From: Acinetobacter kyonggiensis
Lineage (GTDB): Bacteria; Pseudomonadota; Gammaproteobacteria; Pseudomonadales; Moraxellaceae
Length of the DNA stretch: 64,000 nt
Assembly: GCF_900107285.1 (NCBI RefSeq)
Contig: NZ_FNPK01000003.1
Span: 186,001 to 250,000, forward strand
Reading direction: 5' to 3'
Part shown: piece after piece, positions 56,621 through 64,000 of the stretch
How positions within the stretch are numbered: position 1 is the first letter of the stretch
Layout of the letters: each line of letters begins with the position of its first letter
Program-made: the position numbers and the translations under genes
The notes under the pieces: model-generated
Databases searched by the model: none
What the model saw: the letters and a program-made list of their open reading frames with translations, nothing else
Told to the model about the DNA's origin: nothing

Positions 56621-57103
56621 TCAAACCCCTTTCTTTTTAGGATCTGTATTTCCTAGTTCAGGATGTTCGATTGCACCTCTACATTGTGCTTTATCACGCT
56701 CATAATCGGCTTGTTTTTGTGCCACCGAATTTGTTTGATCAATACTTTCACGTGCCCAAATTTCTAAACTGGTTAATGCTTTACGGCATAACGCATATTT
56801 ACCTTCAGTCACTGAATCCGTCATTTTGACATTAATACGCCAATCGGTGCTCAACTTACGCGCAGGTTTACGGACTTGATCTTCTAACAAATCCAATTTT
56901 TGCGCATAAACCAAACCATCCACTTGATTGATGAAGTTCCAAGCATGTTGCGCATAAGTGGTCGCATCATTGGTGAGTTTAGGTGCAGACTTAATTTCAA
57001 CTTTTTGCTCAGGTTGTTCTGAAGAATGACCGCAAGCTTGTAATGCAAAAGTACTGCACAGTACAGAAACCATCACTATTGCACGTGATTTGAACGCAAA
57101 CAT
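56621..57103 (-). CDS. Hypothetical lipoprotein
   Basis: 160 residues. A signal with lipobox (VLCSTFALQACGHS, LQAC) near residue 24 precedes an alpha-helical, charged domain with two conserved-looking Cys (KYALCRKAL and KAQCRGAI) that may pair. I do not recognise a family. It is divergent from azlC, about 97 bases apart. Confidence 0.75.
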   Translation of the reverse strand: MFAFKSRAIVMVSVLCSTFALQACGHSSEQPEQKVEIKSAPKLTNDATTYAQHAWNFINQVDGLVYAQKLDLLEDQVRKPARKLSTDWRINVKMTDSVTEGKYALCRKALTSLEIWARESIDQTNSVAQKQADYERDKAQCRGAIEHPELGNTDPKKKGV

Positions 57104-57200
57104 ATCAGCTGCCTATACAAACATTTCGGCACTATGCTAGTGAATTCGGGTAGAATACTCAATCATCATTTGCCCCATTGTTTAACTCTTTAGGTGTGTC

Positions 57201-57956
57201 GTGTCTGAGCACAAAATCCCTCCAGTACAAGCTGCTGGCTTTTGGCAAGGCGCTAAAGACAGTCAAGCCATTATTTTTACCTATCTTCCCGTTTCTTTTG
57301 CTTTTGGTGTCTCTGCAACCCAATTTGGCTTTAGCTCTTGGGAAGCGCTGTTTTTATCCTGTTCGATGTATGCCGGAGCCAGCCAGTTTTTAGTGGTGGC
57401 TTTACTCGGTAGCGGTACGTCTATTTGGATGACTGCACTGACGGTGATTGCATTAGATATTCGCCATGTGCTTTATGGCCCAGCCTTACAAAATTTAATC
57501 CAAGATAAATTAAACTTAAAAAAAACGGCCATTTGGTCATGGGGGCTGACTGACGAAGTTTTTGCCTCTGGCATGATTAAACTGTCACAACGTCGTCAAG
57601 AATGGTCTGAATCTTGGATGTTGGGTTTAAGTTTATTTAGTTGGATATCTTGGGCTTTAGGCTCTTTTTTAGGGGGTTTATTTGCCGACCAAGTCAGTTC
57701 TTTACCGCAGTTTTTACAAGCAGCTTTAGACTTCTTATTACCTGCACTGTTCTTAAGTTTCCTGCTTGCCGCATTTGAAAAGAAACATACTTTTATTGTT
57801 GCTGTGTGTTTAATTGTTTCGGCCATCACCTGTTATTTTATTAATTTATCCGCTGCCATTTTTATTGGGATTTTATCGGGAATTTTGGCAGGCTTATTTA
57901 AGCACTATATTTTAAAACAACACGATGATGAGTTTGGAGCATCACATGAATCTTGA
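57201..57956 (+). CDS. azlC: AzlC-family branched-chain amino acid exporter, large subunit
   Basis: 251 residues from a GTG start with TTAGG upstream. Typical AzlC text: GFWQGAKDSQAIIFTYLPVSFAFGVSATQFGF, CSMYAGASQFLVVALLG and ALDIRHVLYGPAL, with about six to seven membrane segments. With AzlD it exports branched-chain amino acids or analogues such as azaleucine. Its end overlaps azlD by 11 bases, so the pair is translationally coupled. Confidence 0.92.
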   Translation: MSEHKIPPVQAAGFWQGAKDSQAIIFTYLPVSFAFGVSATQFGFSSWEALFLSCSMYAGASQFLVVALLGSGTSIWMTALTVIALDIRHVLYGPALQNLIQDKLNLKKTAIWSWGLTDEVFASGMIKLSQRRQEWSESWMLGLSLFSWISWALGSFLGGLFADQVSSLPQFLQAALDFLLPALFLSFLLAAFEKKHTFIVAVCLIVSAITCYFINLSAAIFIGILSGILAGLFKHYILKQHDDEFGASHES

Positions 57957-58293
57957 AATTATTTTGGTCGGCATTATTGTCGGAATTGCGAATTTCATTT
58001 CTCGTTTTGGCCCATTTTATGTCATTCAAAAACATCAACAAAACTCACAAAAACGCGGTTCTGTTTGGATTAAAATTGCATTAGGCAGTATTGGCATTGC
58101 CGCAATTAGTTCAATGTTGGTGGTTGCAACACTCCCCCCGCTGATGGAAACACCCAATAAAAGCATTGCTATGCTGGTCGGTTTTATCACTTTAGCAGGA
58201 CTATATTTTAAATTTAAGCAAATTGTCGCGGCAACACTCACCGCGGCTGTGGTCTATGGTTTGGTTTATACCTATGTGCCCGTTTCATTTTAA
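57946..58293 (+). CDS. azlD: AzlD-family branched-chain amino acid exporter, small subunit
   Basis: 115 residues from the ATG at 57946 (GGAG eight bases before); an upstream ATG adds seven residues inside azlC. Four membrane segments, with ANFISRFGPFYVI at the N terminus in place of the usual TYLxRxLP motif, and ALGSIGIAAISSMLVVATLPPLM. It is the partner of AzlC. The palindromic repeat arm after the gene may act as its terminator. Confidence 0.9.
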   Translation: MNLEIILVGIIVGIANFISRFGPFYVIQKHQQNSQKRGSVWIKIALGSIGIAAISSMLVVATLPPLMETPNKSIAMLVGFITLAGLYFKFKQIVAATLTAAVVYGLVYTYVPVSF

Positions 58294-58296
58294 CTC

Positions 58297-58340
58297 CTTT
58301 AAAAAATCTCCCTCTTTTATAAAGAGGGATTTAGGGAGAG
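58297..58340. repeat. Single arm of the palindromic intergenic repeat
   Basis: TCCCTCTTTTATAAAGAGGGA (58309-58329 stem) followed by TTTAGGGAGAG resembles the right arm of the repeat at 5091-5199 (CTCTTT/AAAGAG stem then TTAGGAGAG). It lies four bases after the azlD stop and may end that transcript. Confidence 0.65.
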
Positions 58341-58457
58341 TTCAATAAACTTTATAAATAAAATTGTTAGACAATATCATTATTTTATGTGAATCAAGCC
58401 TTAACAGTCAGAACAGTTCTGCTATGCTAAAAGACCACTTTAGCAAGGACGATTCAT

Positions 58458-59663
58458 ATGAGCGTGACCATTGGTACTCCCCTTCAATCTTCTGCTTTTA
58501 AAGTTTTATTGTTAGGTTCGGGAGAATTAGGTAAAGAAGTGGTGATTTCTTTACAACGTCTAGGTGTAGAAGTTCATGCTGCTGACCGTTATGATCATGC
58601 TCCTGCCATGCAAATTGCACATTATTCCTATACTTTAAATATGGCAGATGCCGAAGAACTCAAACAACTGATTCAACAAGTAAAACCACATTTAATTATT
58701 CCTGAAATTGAAGCCATTGCGACGCAAGTTTTAGTCGACATCGAACAACAAAATATTGCCACCGTTATTCCTTCTGCTAAAGCAGTTAATTTGACCATGA
58801 ACCGCGAAGGTATTCGCCGTCTTGCAGCAGAAGAATTAGGTTTACCGACATCTGCTTATCGCTTCGCTGATACGTTGGAATCTTTCCGCGCAGCTTGTGA
58901 TGATATTGGCTATCCAAACTTTGTAAAACCTGTGATGTCTTCTTCAGGTAAAGGTCAATCACGTGTTAAAAATTTTGACGAAGTTGATGCCGCTTGGGAA
59001 TATGCGCAAACCGGTGGTCGCGTAAATCAGGGCACGGTGATTGTTGAATCACAAATTGATTTTGATTTTGAAATTACCTTACTAACTGTACGTGCTAAAA
59101 ATGCTGAAACGGGTGAAATTGAAACCCAGTACTGCGACCCAATTGGACACCGTCAAGACTCAGGTGACTATGTCGAAAGTTGGCAACCTCAAGCCATGAC
59201 TCCAGCGGCATTAGAAGAATCAAAACGTATTGCTAATAAAGTCACAATCGCCTTAGGTGGCTGCGGTATTTTTGGGGTTGAACTGTTTGTCAAAGGCGAT
59301 AAAGTATGGTTTAGTGAAGTATCACCACGCCCACATGACACAGGACTTGTGACCCTTGCTTCACAATTTCAAAGTGAATTTGAACTGCATGCACGTGCCA
59401 TTTTAGGCTTACCAGTGAATACAACACGCCATAGTGTGGCAGCAAGTGCTGTGATTTACGCAGGTGTAGATGATCGCAATCTTTCATTTTCTGGCTTAAA
59501 TCTTGCTTTAGCAAATCCAAACACCGATATTCGCCTTTTTGGTAAACCCGAAGGTTTTAAACGTCGTCGCATGGGCGTTGCAACCGCACGTGCTGAAACA
59601 ACCGATCAAGCACGTGAACTCGCACTACATACTGCGACTCAAGTCAGTGTTCAACAAAACTAA
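58458..59663 (+). CDS. purT: PurT, formate-dependent GAR transformylase
   Basis: 401 residues, ATP-grasp enzyme. [30 protein letters not shown] is the N-terminal site; [17 protein letters not shown] is the ATP-grasp loop; [20 protein letters not shown] and [27 protein letters not shown] complete the active site. It makes formyl-GAR from GAR, formate and ATP in purine synthesis. An AAGGA site precedes the ATG. It is 30 bases from glnD, but the pairing has no obvious functional link. Confidence 0.96.
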   Translation: MSVTIGTPLQSSAFKVLLLGSGELGKEVVISLQRLGVEVHAADRYDHAPAMQIAHYSYTLNMADAEELKQLIQQVKPHLIIPEIEAIATQVLVDIEQQNIATVIPSAKAVNLTMNREGIRRLAAEELGLPTSAYRFADTLESFRAACDDIGYPNFVKPVMSSSGKGQSRVKNFDEVDAAWEYAQTGGRVNQGTVIVESQIDFDFEITLLTVRAKNAETGEIETQYCDPIGHRQDSGDYVESWQPQAMTPAALEESKRIANKVTIALGGCGIFGVELFVKGDKVWFSEVSPRPHDTGLVTLASQFQSEFELHARAILGLPVNTTRHSVAASAVIYAGVDDRNLSFSGLNLALANPNTDIRLFGKPEGFKRRRMGVATARAETTDQARELALHTATQVSVQQN

Positions 59664-59693
59664 ACTTGCCACCTTATTTACGGACCACTGTTC

Positions 59694-62360
59694 ATGATCA
59701 ATACCTCTCCGCTATTGAATTACGTTAAAAGTAACCATGACATTCAGGCGATTAATCAATGGCGCACAGATGTTGAAAAACAGCTTCAAGATGGTTTTGA
59801 AAATGGACAGTCAATTCGTGAAGTCATTTTAAGCCGCTCCAATTTGATTGATGAAGCACTACAGTTCCTATGGAAACATGCAGAACTCGATCAAACGGAT
59901 TTAGGTTTATTTGCAGTTGGTGGTTATGGTCGTCGGGAAATGTTGCCGTATTCCGATGTCGACATCATGATTTTATCGGAAGATGACCTCAGCCCAGATC
60001 AAGAAAAATTGATTTCTACGTTTATTTCATCACTTTGGGACGTGGGCAATTTCAAACCCGGCATTAGTGTGCGTACCATTTCACAATGTGTAGAACAAGC
60101 CACCAATGATTTAACTGTTGCCACGGCACTGATTGAATCACGTTTAATTATTGGTAATGAAAATTTAGCCAGATGGCCACGTCGTATCGTGTCACAAACA
60201 TGGACTGATAAAACCTTTTTCGATGCCAAAATGGATGAGCAAGCCAGACGTTATGCGCAACACAACAATACCGAAAGTAATTTAGAACCCGATATTAAAA
60301 ATGCACCGGGTGGTATCCGTGACATTAACCAAATTGGCTGGATTGCAAAGCGTCATTTTCGGGTCAATCGTATTTATGATCTGGTACATTTAGGTTTTAT
60401 TTCTGAGTTTGAGCTGGGTGTTTTAGAAGAAGCGGAAAGCTTTCTTTGGGAAATTCGTCATCATTTACACCGCTTAACCAAACGTGATGAAAACCGTTTA
60501 TTATTCGACTATCAACGTGATATAGCTGCTTTGTTTGGCTATACCCGTGAAGAAGATAAATCACCTAATTACCCAATTGAACAATTTATGAAGCGCTATT
60601 ATCGTAGCGCACAGCAAGTTTCAACCCTCAATGAAATGCTACTTGCCTACTTTAATGAATCGGTGATTACCCCGCGTTTACCCAACTATGAACGTAAAAT
60701 TGAAGAAATTAACGAACACTTCAAACTGGTGGATGGCAAACTTGCCGTACAACATCATAAAATCTTTTCGGAACGCCCAAGCGCTATTTTAGAATTGTTT
60801 TATATCTTAGCCAATCGCCCAGAGATTGAAGGCATTCGCGCACGTACTTTACGTCTGCTCATACTTGCTGCAAAACGAATTGATCAAAGCTATAGAGATA
60901 ATCCTGAACATCAAGCCTTATTTATGGCGATCATTCGTTCACCACATCGTCTATATGACACTTTGGTTGCGATGAAACGCTATAGCGTTTTAGGTAACTA
61001 TATTCCTGCATTCGGGCAAATTATGGGACTGATGCAATATGACTTGTTCCATATTTATACCGTAGATGCACACACCCTATTATTGCTGCGTAACCTCAAC
61101 CGCTTTAAAGCACCTGAATTTGCCAAAGACTTTCCTGTAGTAAGTTCAGTATTCCAACGTCTGGCACGTCGTGACATTGTCTATTTAGCCGCTTTATTTC
61201 ATGACATTGCCAAAGGTCGTGGTGGCGACCACAGTGAATTGGGTGCAGAAGATGCCATTAACTTCTGTCGTACCCACGGCTTTACTGAACGTGAATGCAA
61301 CCTTGTTGCATGGCTCATTCAAAATCATTTACTGATGTCGATGACCGCACAGAAAAAAGATATTTCCGATCCAGATGTGGTACAAGACTTTGCTGAAAAA
61401 CTCGGTGACATGGAGCATCTAGATTATTTATATACTCTGACTGTTGCCGATATTAATGCCACCAATCCAAAACTGTGGAATACATGGCGCGCATCGCTTA
61501 TGCGTCAACTTTATACTCATGCCCGTGATGTGATTCGTACCGGTCTTGGTCGCCCTGTCGATTATCAAATGCTGATTGAAGACACTAAATTTGCAGCCAG
61601 TGAACTCTTGGTCAATGATTTCTCCCTCTACGATGTAGAAACCGTTTGGCAGGAACTGGGTGATGAATACTTTATTAAGGAATCAGCAGATGAAATTGCA
61701 TGGCATACCCGTGCAATCTTGCAGCATGGCAACAACTCTGAACCTTTAGTGTTAATGCGTGCACATCGTAAATCTGCACAAGATGCCGTACAGATCTTTA
61801 TTTACACACAAGATCAACCCAATTTATTTGCCACCACAGTGGCTGTATTTGACCGTATGAATCTTGACGTTCAAGATGCCCGAATTATTACCGCAAGTAC
61901 TGCATTTAGTTTAGATACCTATGTGGTTCTAGACCGTTTTGGTACTTTGCTGACCGATCCTGAACGTGAAAAAACTGTCATTGATGCCTTAGTCAAAGCA
62001 CTGAGCCAATCAGATAAATATCCCGGCTTAATGCAGCGTCGTATTCCACGCCAATTACGCCATTTCGATATTGAAAATACCGTCGATATCACCCTCAATG
62101 CCGCACTACAACAAAATATGGTTGAAATTTCAACACTTGACCATCCGGGCTTACTGGCCAAAGTAGGTGGTTTATTTATGATGCAAGGTTTAGATATTCA
62201 CTCTGCTAGAATTGCAACACTGGGTGAGCGTGCAGAAGATATTTTCTTTGTCACCAAAAAAGATGGCATTCCAATGTCCGATTCAGAAGCCAAAACGTTT
62301 GCTGCTCAATTAAAATCAGCACTCGATGAAGTTTCGAATCAAGTCTCTGGTCAACATTAA
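59694..62360 (+). CDS. glnD: GlnD, PII uridylyltransferase/uridylyl-removing enzyme
   Basis: 888 residues, standard length. The nucleotidyltransferase site is [19 protein letters not shown], the HD hydrolase site is [17 protein letters not shown], and two ACT domains follow ([20 protein letters not shown] and [28 protein letters not shown]). It senses glutamine and modifies PII, the signal that through NtrB sets NtrC activity. This links the gene to the NtrC/sigma-54 promoter of the nitrate operon at the other end of the window. Confidence 0.97.
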   Translation: MINTSPLLNYVKSNHDIQAINQWRTDVEKQLQDGFENGQSIREVILSRSNLIDEALQFLWKHAELDQTDLGLFAVGGYGRREMLPYSDVDIMILSEDDLSPDQEKLISTFISSLWDVGNFKPGISVRTISQCVEQATNDLTVATALIESRLIIGNENLARWPRRIVSQTWTDKTFFDAKMDEQARRYAQHNNTESNLEPDIKNAPGGIRDINQIGWIAKRHFRVNRIYDLVHLGFISEFELGVLEEAESFLWEIRHHLHRLTKRDENRLLFDYQRDIAALFGYTREEDKSPNYPIEQFMKRYYRSAQQVSTLNEMLLAYFNESVITPRLPNYERKIEEINEHFKLVDGKLAVQHHKIFSERPSAILELFYILANRPEIEGIRARTLRLLILAAKRIDQSYRDNPEHQALFMAIIRSPHRLYDTLVAMKRYSVLGNYIPAFGQIMGLMQYDLFHIYTVDAHTLLLLRNLNRFKAPEFAKDFPVVSSVFQRLARRDIVYLAALFHDIAKGRGGDHSELGAEDAINFCRTHGFTERECNLVAWLIQNHLLMSMTAQKKDISDPDVVQDFAEKLGDMEHLDYLYTLTVADINATNPKLWNTWRASLMRQLYTHARDVIRTGLGRPVDYQMLIEDTKFAASELLVNDFSLYDVETVWQELGDEYFIKESADEIAWHTRAILQHGNNSEPLVLMRAHRKSAQDAVQIFIYTQDQPNLFATTVAVFDRMNLDVQDARIITASTAFSLDTYVVLDRFGTLLTDPEREKTVIDALVKALSQSDKYPGLMQRRIPRQLRHFDIENTVDITLNAALQQNMVEISTLDHPGLLAKVGGLFMMQGLDIHSARIATLGERAEDIFFVTKKDGIPMSDSEAKTFAAQLKSALDEVSNQVSGQH

Positions 62361-62384
62361 CTTAAATTACGCGGTATCGATTTT

Positions 62385-63554
62385 ATGAACTCAAGTTTGT
62401 CATTATTGCATCCTTATCCTTTTGAAAAATTAAATAAACTTTTTCAGGATATTCAACCTGCAGATTTACCACTCATTCCATTGTCGATTGGTGAACCAAA
62501 ACATCCTGCACCAGAGTTTGTAAAACAAGCAATTATTGACAACTTTAAGCATTTATCGACTTACCCAAACAGTAAAGGTTTACCAGAACTGCGCCAAAGT
62601 ATCGCTGCTTGGCTGACACGACGTTTTAAGCTGAATAGCATTAGCGCTGAAAGTAATATTCTTCCTGTATCAGGAACACGTGAGGCAATCTTTTCTTTTG
62701 TTCAAGCTTTAGTGAACCGTGAAGATGCGCCTTATGTGGTCATGCCGAATCCTTTCTATCAAATTTATGAAGGTGCAACCTTACTTTCGGGTGCCAAACC
62801 ATACTTCATTAATTGCACAGAAGAAAACAACTATCTAGGCGACTTTGATGCTGTACCTTCTGAAGTCTGGGAAAAAACGGCATTGTTATTTGTCTGTACT
62901 CCGGGTAATCCAACAGGTGCTGTGCTATCTAAAGAGCAGTTTAAAAAGTTAATTGCTCTTTCAGATCAATATAATTTTGTCATTGCATCGGATGAATGTT
63001 ATTCAGAACTTTGGTTTGATGAAGCGCCTGTTGGCTTACTTGAAGTGTGTGCTGAAATTGGACGTGATGACTATAAAAACTGTGTCGTGTTCCATTCACT
63101 GTCTAAACGTTCAAATTTACCCGGTATGCGCTCAGGTTTTGTTGCGGGTGATGCAGCATTACTCAAGCCATATTTGCAATATCGTACGTATCACGGTGCA
63201 GCAATGCCTGTTCAACATCAACTTGCATCCATTGCCGCTTGGGATAATGAAGCACATGTTGAAGAAAATCGTAAACAATACCGTGCAAAATTCGAACTTT
63301 TTCAAAAAGAACTGGGTCATCTATTGCCACTTAGAAAACCCGATGCAGGTTTTTACTATTGGCTTAAAGTAGACAATGACGAAGCTTTTGCCAAAATTCT
63401 GATGGAAAAAGCACACATTAAAGTGCTTCCGGGGCGTTATTTATCTCGTGATACTGAACAAGGTAATCCGGGTGAAAACCATGTTCGTTTAGCATTGGTC
63501 GCAGACATTGCTCAGTGTGAAGAAGTGGTTAAACGCCTCAAAGCGATACTTTAA
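62385..63554 (+). CDS. dapC: Succinyldiaminopimelate transaminase
   Basis: 389 residues, class I/II aminotransferase. The PLP Lys is in FHSLSKRSNLPGMRSGF; other family motifs are VCTPGNPTGAVLSKEQ, SDECYSELWF and the C-terminal VRLALVADIAQCEE. Placement directly after glnD, as in many beta- and gammaproteobacteria, favours DapC of lysine/peptidoglycan synthesis over other transaminases. The gene's own terminator appears to be split by repeat copy 3. Confidence 0.9.
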   Translation: MNSSLSLLHPYPFEKLNKLFQDIQPADLPLIPLSIGEPKHPAPEFVKQAIIDNFKHLSTYPNSKGLPELRQSIAAWLTRRFKLNSISAESNILPVSGTREAIFSFVQALVNREDAPYVVMPNPFYQIYEGATLLSGAKPYFINCTEENNYLGDFDAVPSEVWEKTALLFVCTPGNPTGAVLSKEQFKKLIALSDQYNFVIASDECYSELWFDEAPVGLLEVCAEIGRDDYKNCVVFHSLSKRSNLPGMRSGFVAGDAALLKPYLQYRTYHGAAMPVQHQLASIAAWDNEAHVEENRKQYRAKFELFQKELGHLLPLRKPDAGFYYWLKVDNDEAFAKILMEKAHIKVLPGRYLSRDTEQGNPGENHVRLALVADIAQCEEVVKRLKAIL

Positions 63555-64000
63555 ATTTTAATGCCAAAGGCCACCGTCAGGTGAAACTGATCAGTTAAGG
63601 ATTTTAGAAACAAAGTCCTTAACTTTCATTCCTCATGACGGAGTCTTATATTTTTAAATCATATACTTGGAGCTCGTTTTGTTCTTTTGTCTCGCCAAAA
63701 GAACCAAAAGCATTTGTCATCCGCAAAACTCGTCAAATACCTTTTATTGGTTAATTAATCGCAGAAACATTAATTTTTTAAAATAGTTTTGCCTCGGACA
63801 GTTGCGAATGACGTTTCCGCGTATCGAATAACATCTAGAATTTAAAAAAATAAAATACTAATCAATTTCTTAACTGACGAACATCACACCTTCAGGTGGT
63901 TTTTACTTCACTTTAATTTGAATTTTTCTGTCCCAATTCAAGCTAAAATAAAAATCATTTAATCAAATTCATTCATCATTAATAACATCAGGGAAAAAAA
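63555..64000. other. Window end: repeat copy 3 and a start of the next region
   Basis: Holds repeat copy 3 (63584-63886) and its flanking direct repeats, then about 100 AT-rich bases with no gene reaching the window end. Confidence 0.6.
63584..63886 (-). mobile_element. MITE-like repeat copy 3 (303 bp), inverted, inside a terminator
   Basis: Flanked by CACCGTCAGGTG (63572-63583) and CACCTTCAGGTG (63887-63898), 11 of 12 bases identical. Joining the flanks recreates CCACC-TTCA-GGTGG followed by TTTTT, the terminator expected after dapC. On the minus strand the shared blocks appear in the same order as copies 1 and 2. Its central hairpin is GTTCTTTTG/CAAAAGAAC. No coding frame. Confidence 0.72.

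Overview
The window is a stretch of AT-rich gammaproteobacterial chromosome that looks like Acinetobacter. This rests on gene content, order and small-gene repertoire: a narK-nirB-nirD-nasA nitrate assimilation block, the glnD-dapC pair, SfnB/LLM/MetQ sulfur genes, an MXKDX-repeat protein and Moraxellaceae-like protein sequences. No transposase, phage or CRISPR genes are visible. Most of it is core or soft-core metabolism.

Region 1 (1-12.9 kb) is molybdenum cofactor synthesis and nitrate assimilation. On the minus strand: moaE (cut by the window edge), moaD, moaA, mobA, the nitrate reductase nasA, an unusual NirD domain fused to a NasC-like FAD/NAD(P)H reductase, nirB and a NarK transporter. 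Divergently lie nasT (ANTAR antiterminator) and nasS (cytoplasmic nitrate sensor). The narK upstream region holds a sigma-54 promoter, a candidate NtrC box, and a transcript leader with two hexaloop hairpins of ANTAR-target type, so both the regulators and their likely target are visible.

Region 2 (13-25 kb) has a TonB-dependent receptor and an alcohol/aldehyde oxidation locus: iron alcohol dehydrogenase, alpha/beta hydrolase, GAF regulator and aldehyde dehydrogenase. The two dehydrogenase promoters share a GGTWGG-N5-GGTWGG direct repeat. It ends with a glutamine amidotransferase, a LysE exporter, YceI and OsmC.

Region 3 (25-42 kb) is housekeeping: tkt, metK, fxsA, ruvC, acyP, nnrD, queG, bioB with a BirA-type operator, a tRNA with CAU anticodon (probably Ile2), an acyltransferase, yebC, an Lrp-type regulator and a GST-like protein. 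A 37-residue membrane protein is encoded near 38.4 kb.

Region 4 (42.4-49.7 kb) is one operon for organosulfur scavenging: two SfnB-type flavoproteins, an LLM monooxygenase, two MetQ-like binding proteins without lipoboxes, MetN and MetI.

Region 5 (49.8-64 kb) has ychF, the MXKDX protein, an Mpo1-like protein, a Crp-family regulator, a Fur-box siderophore receptor broken by a one-base frameshift, two lipoproteins, azlCD, purT, glnD and dapC. Three copies of a 300-360 bp repeat lie here, each between 12-13 bp direct repeats; two of them have split what was a good transcription terminator. This terminator-associated, hairpin-rich repeat and the nitrate leader are the most notable non-coding signals.
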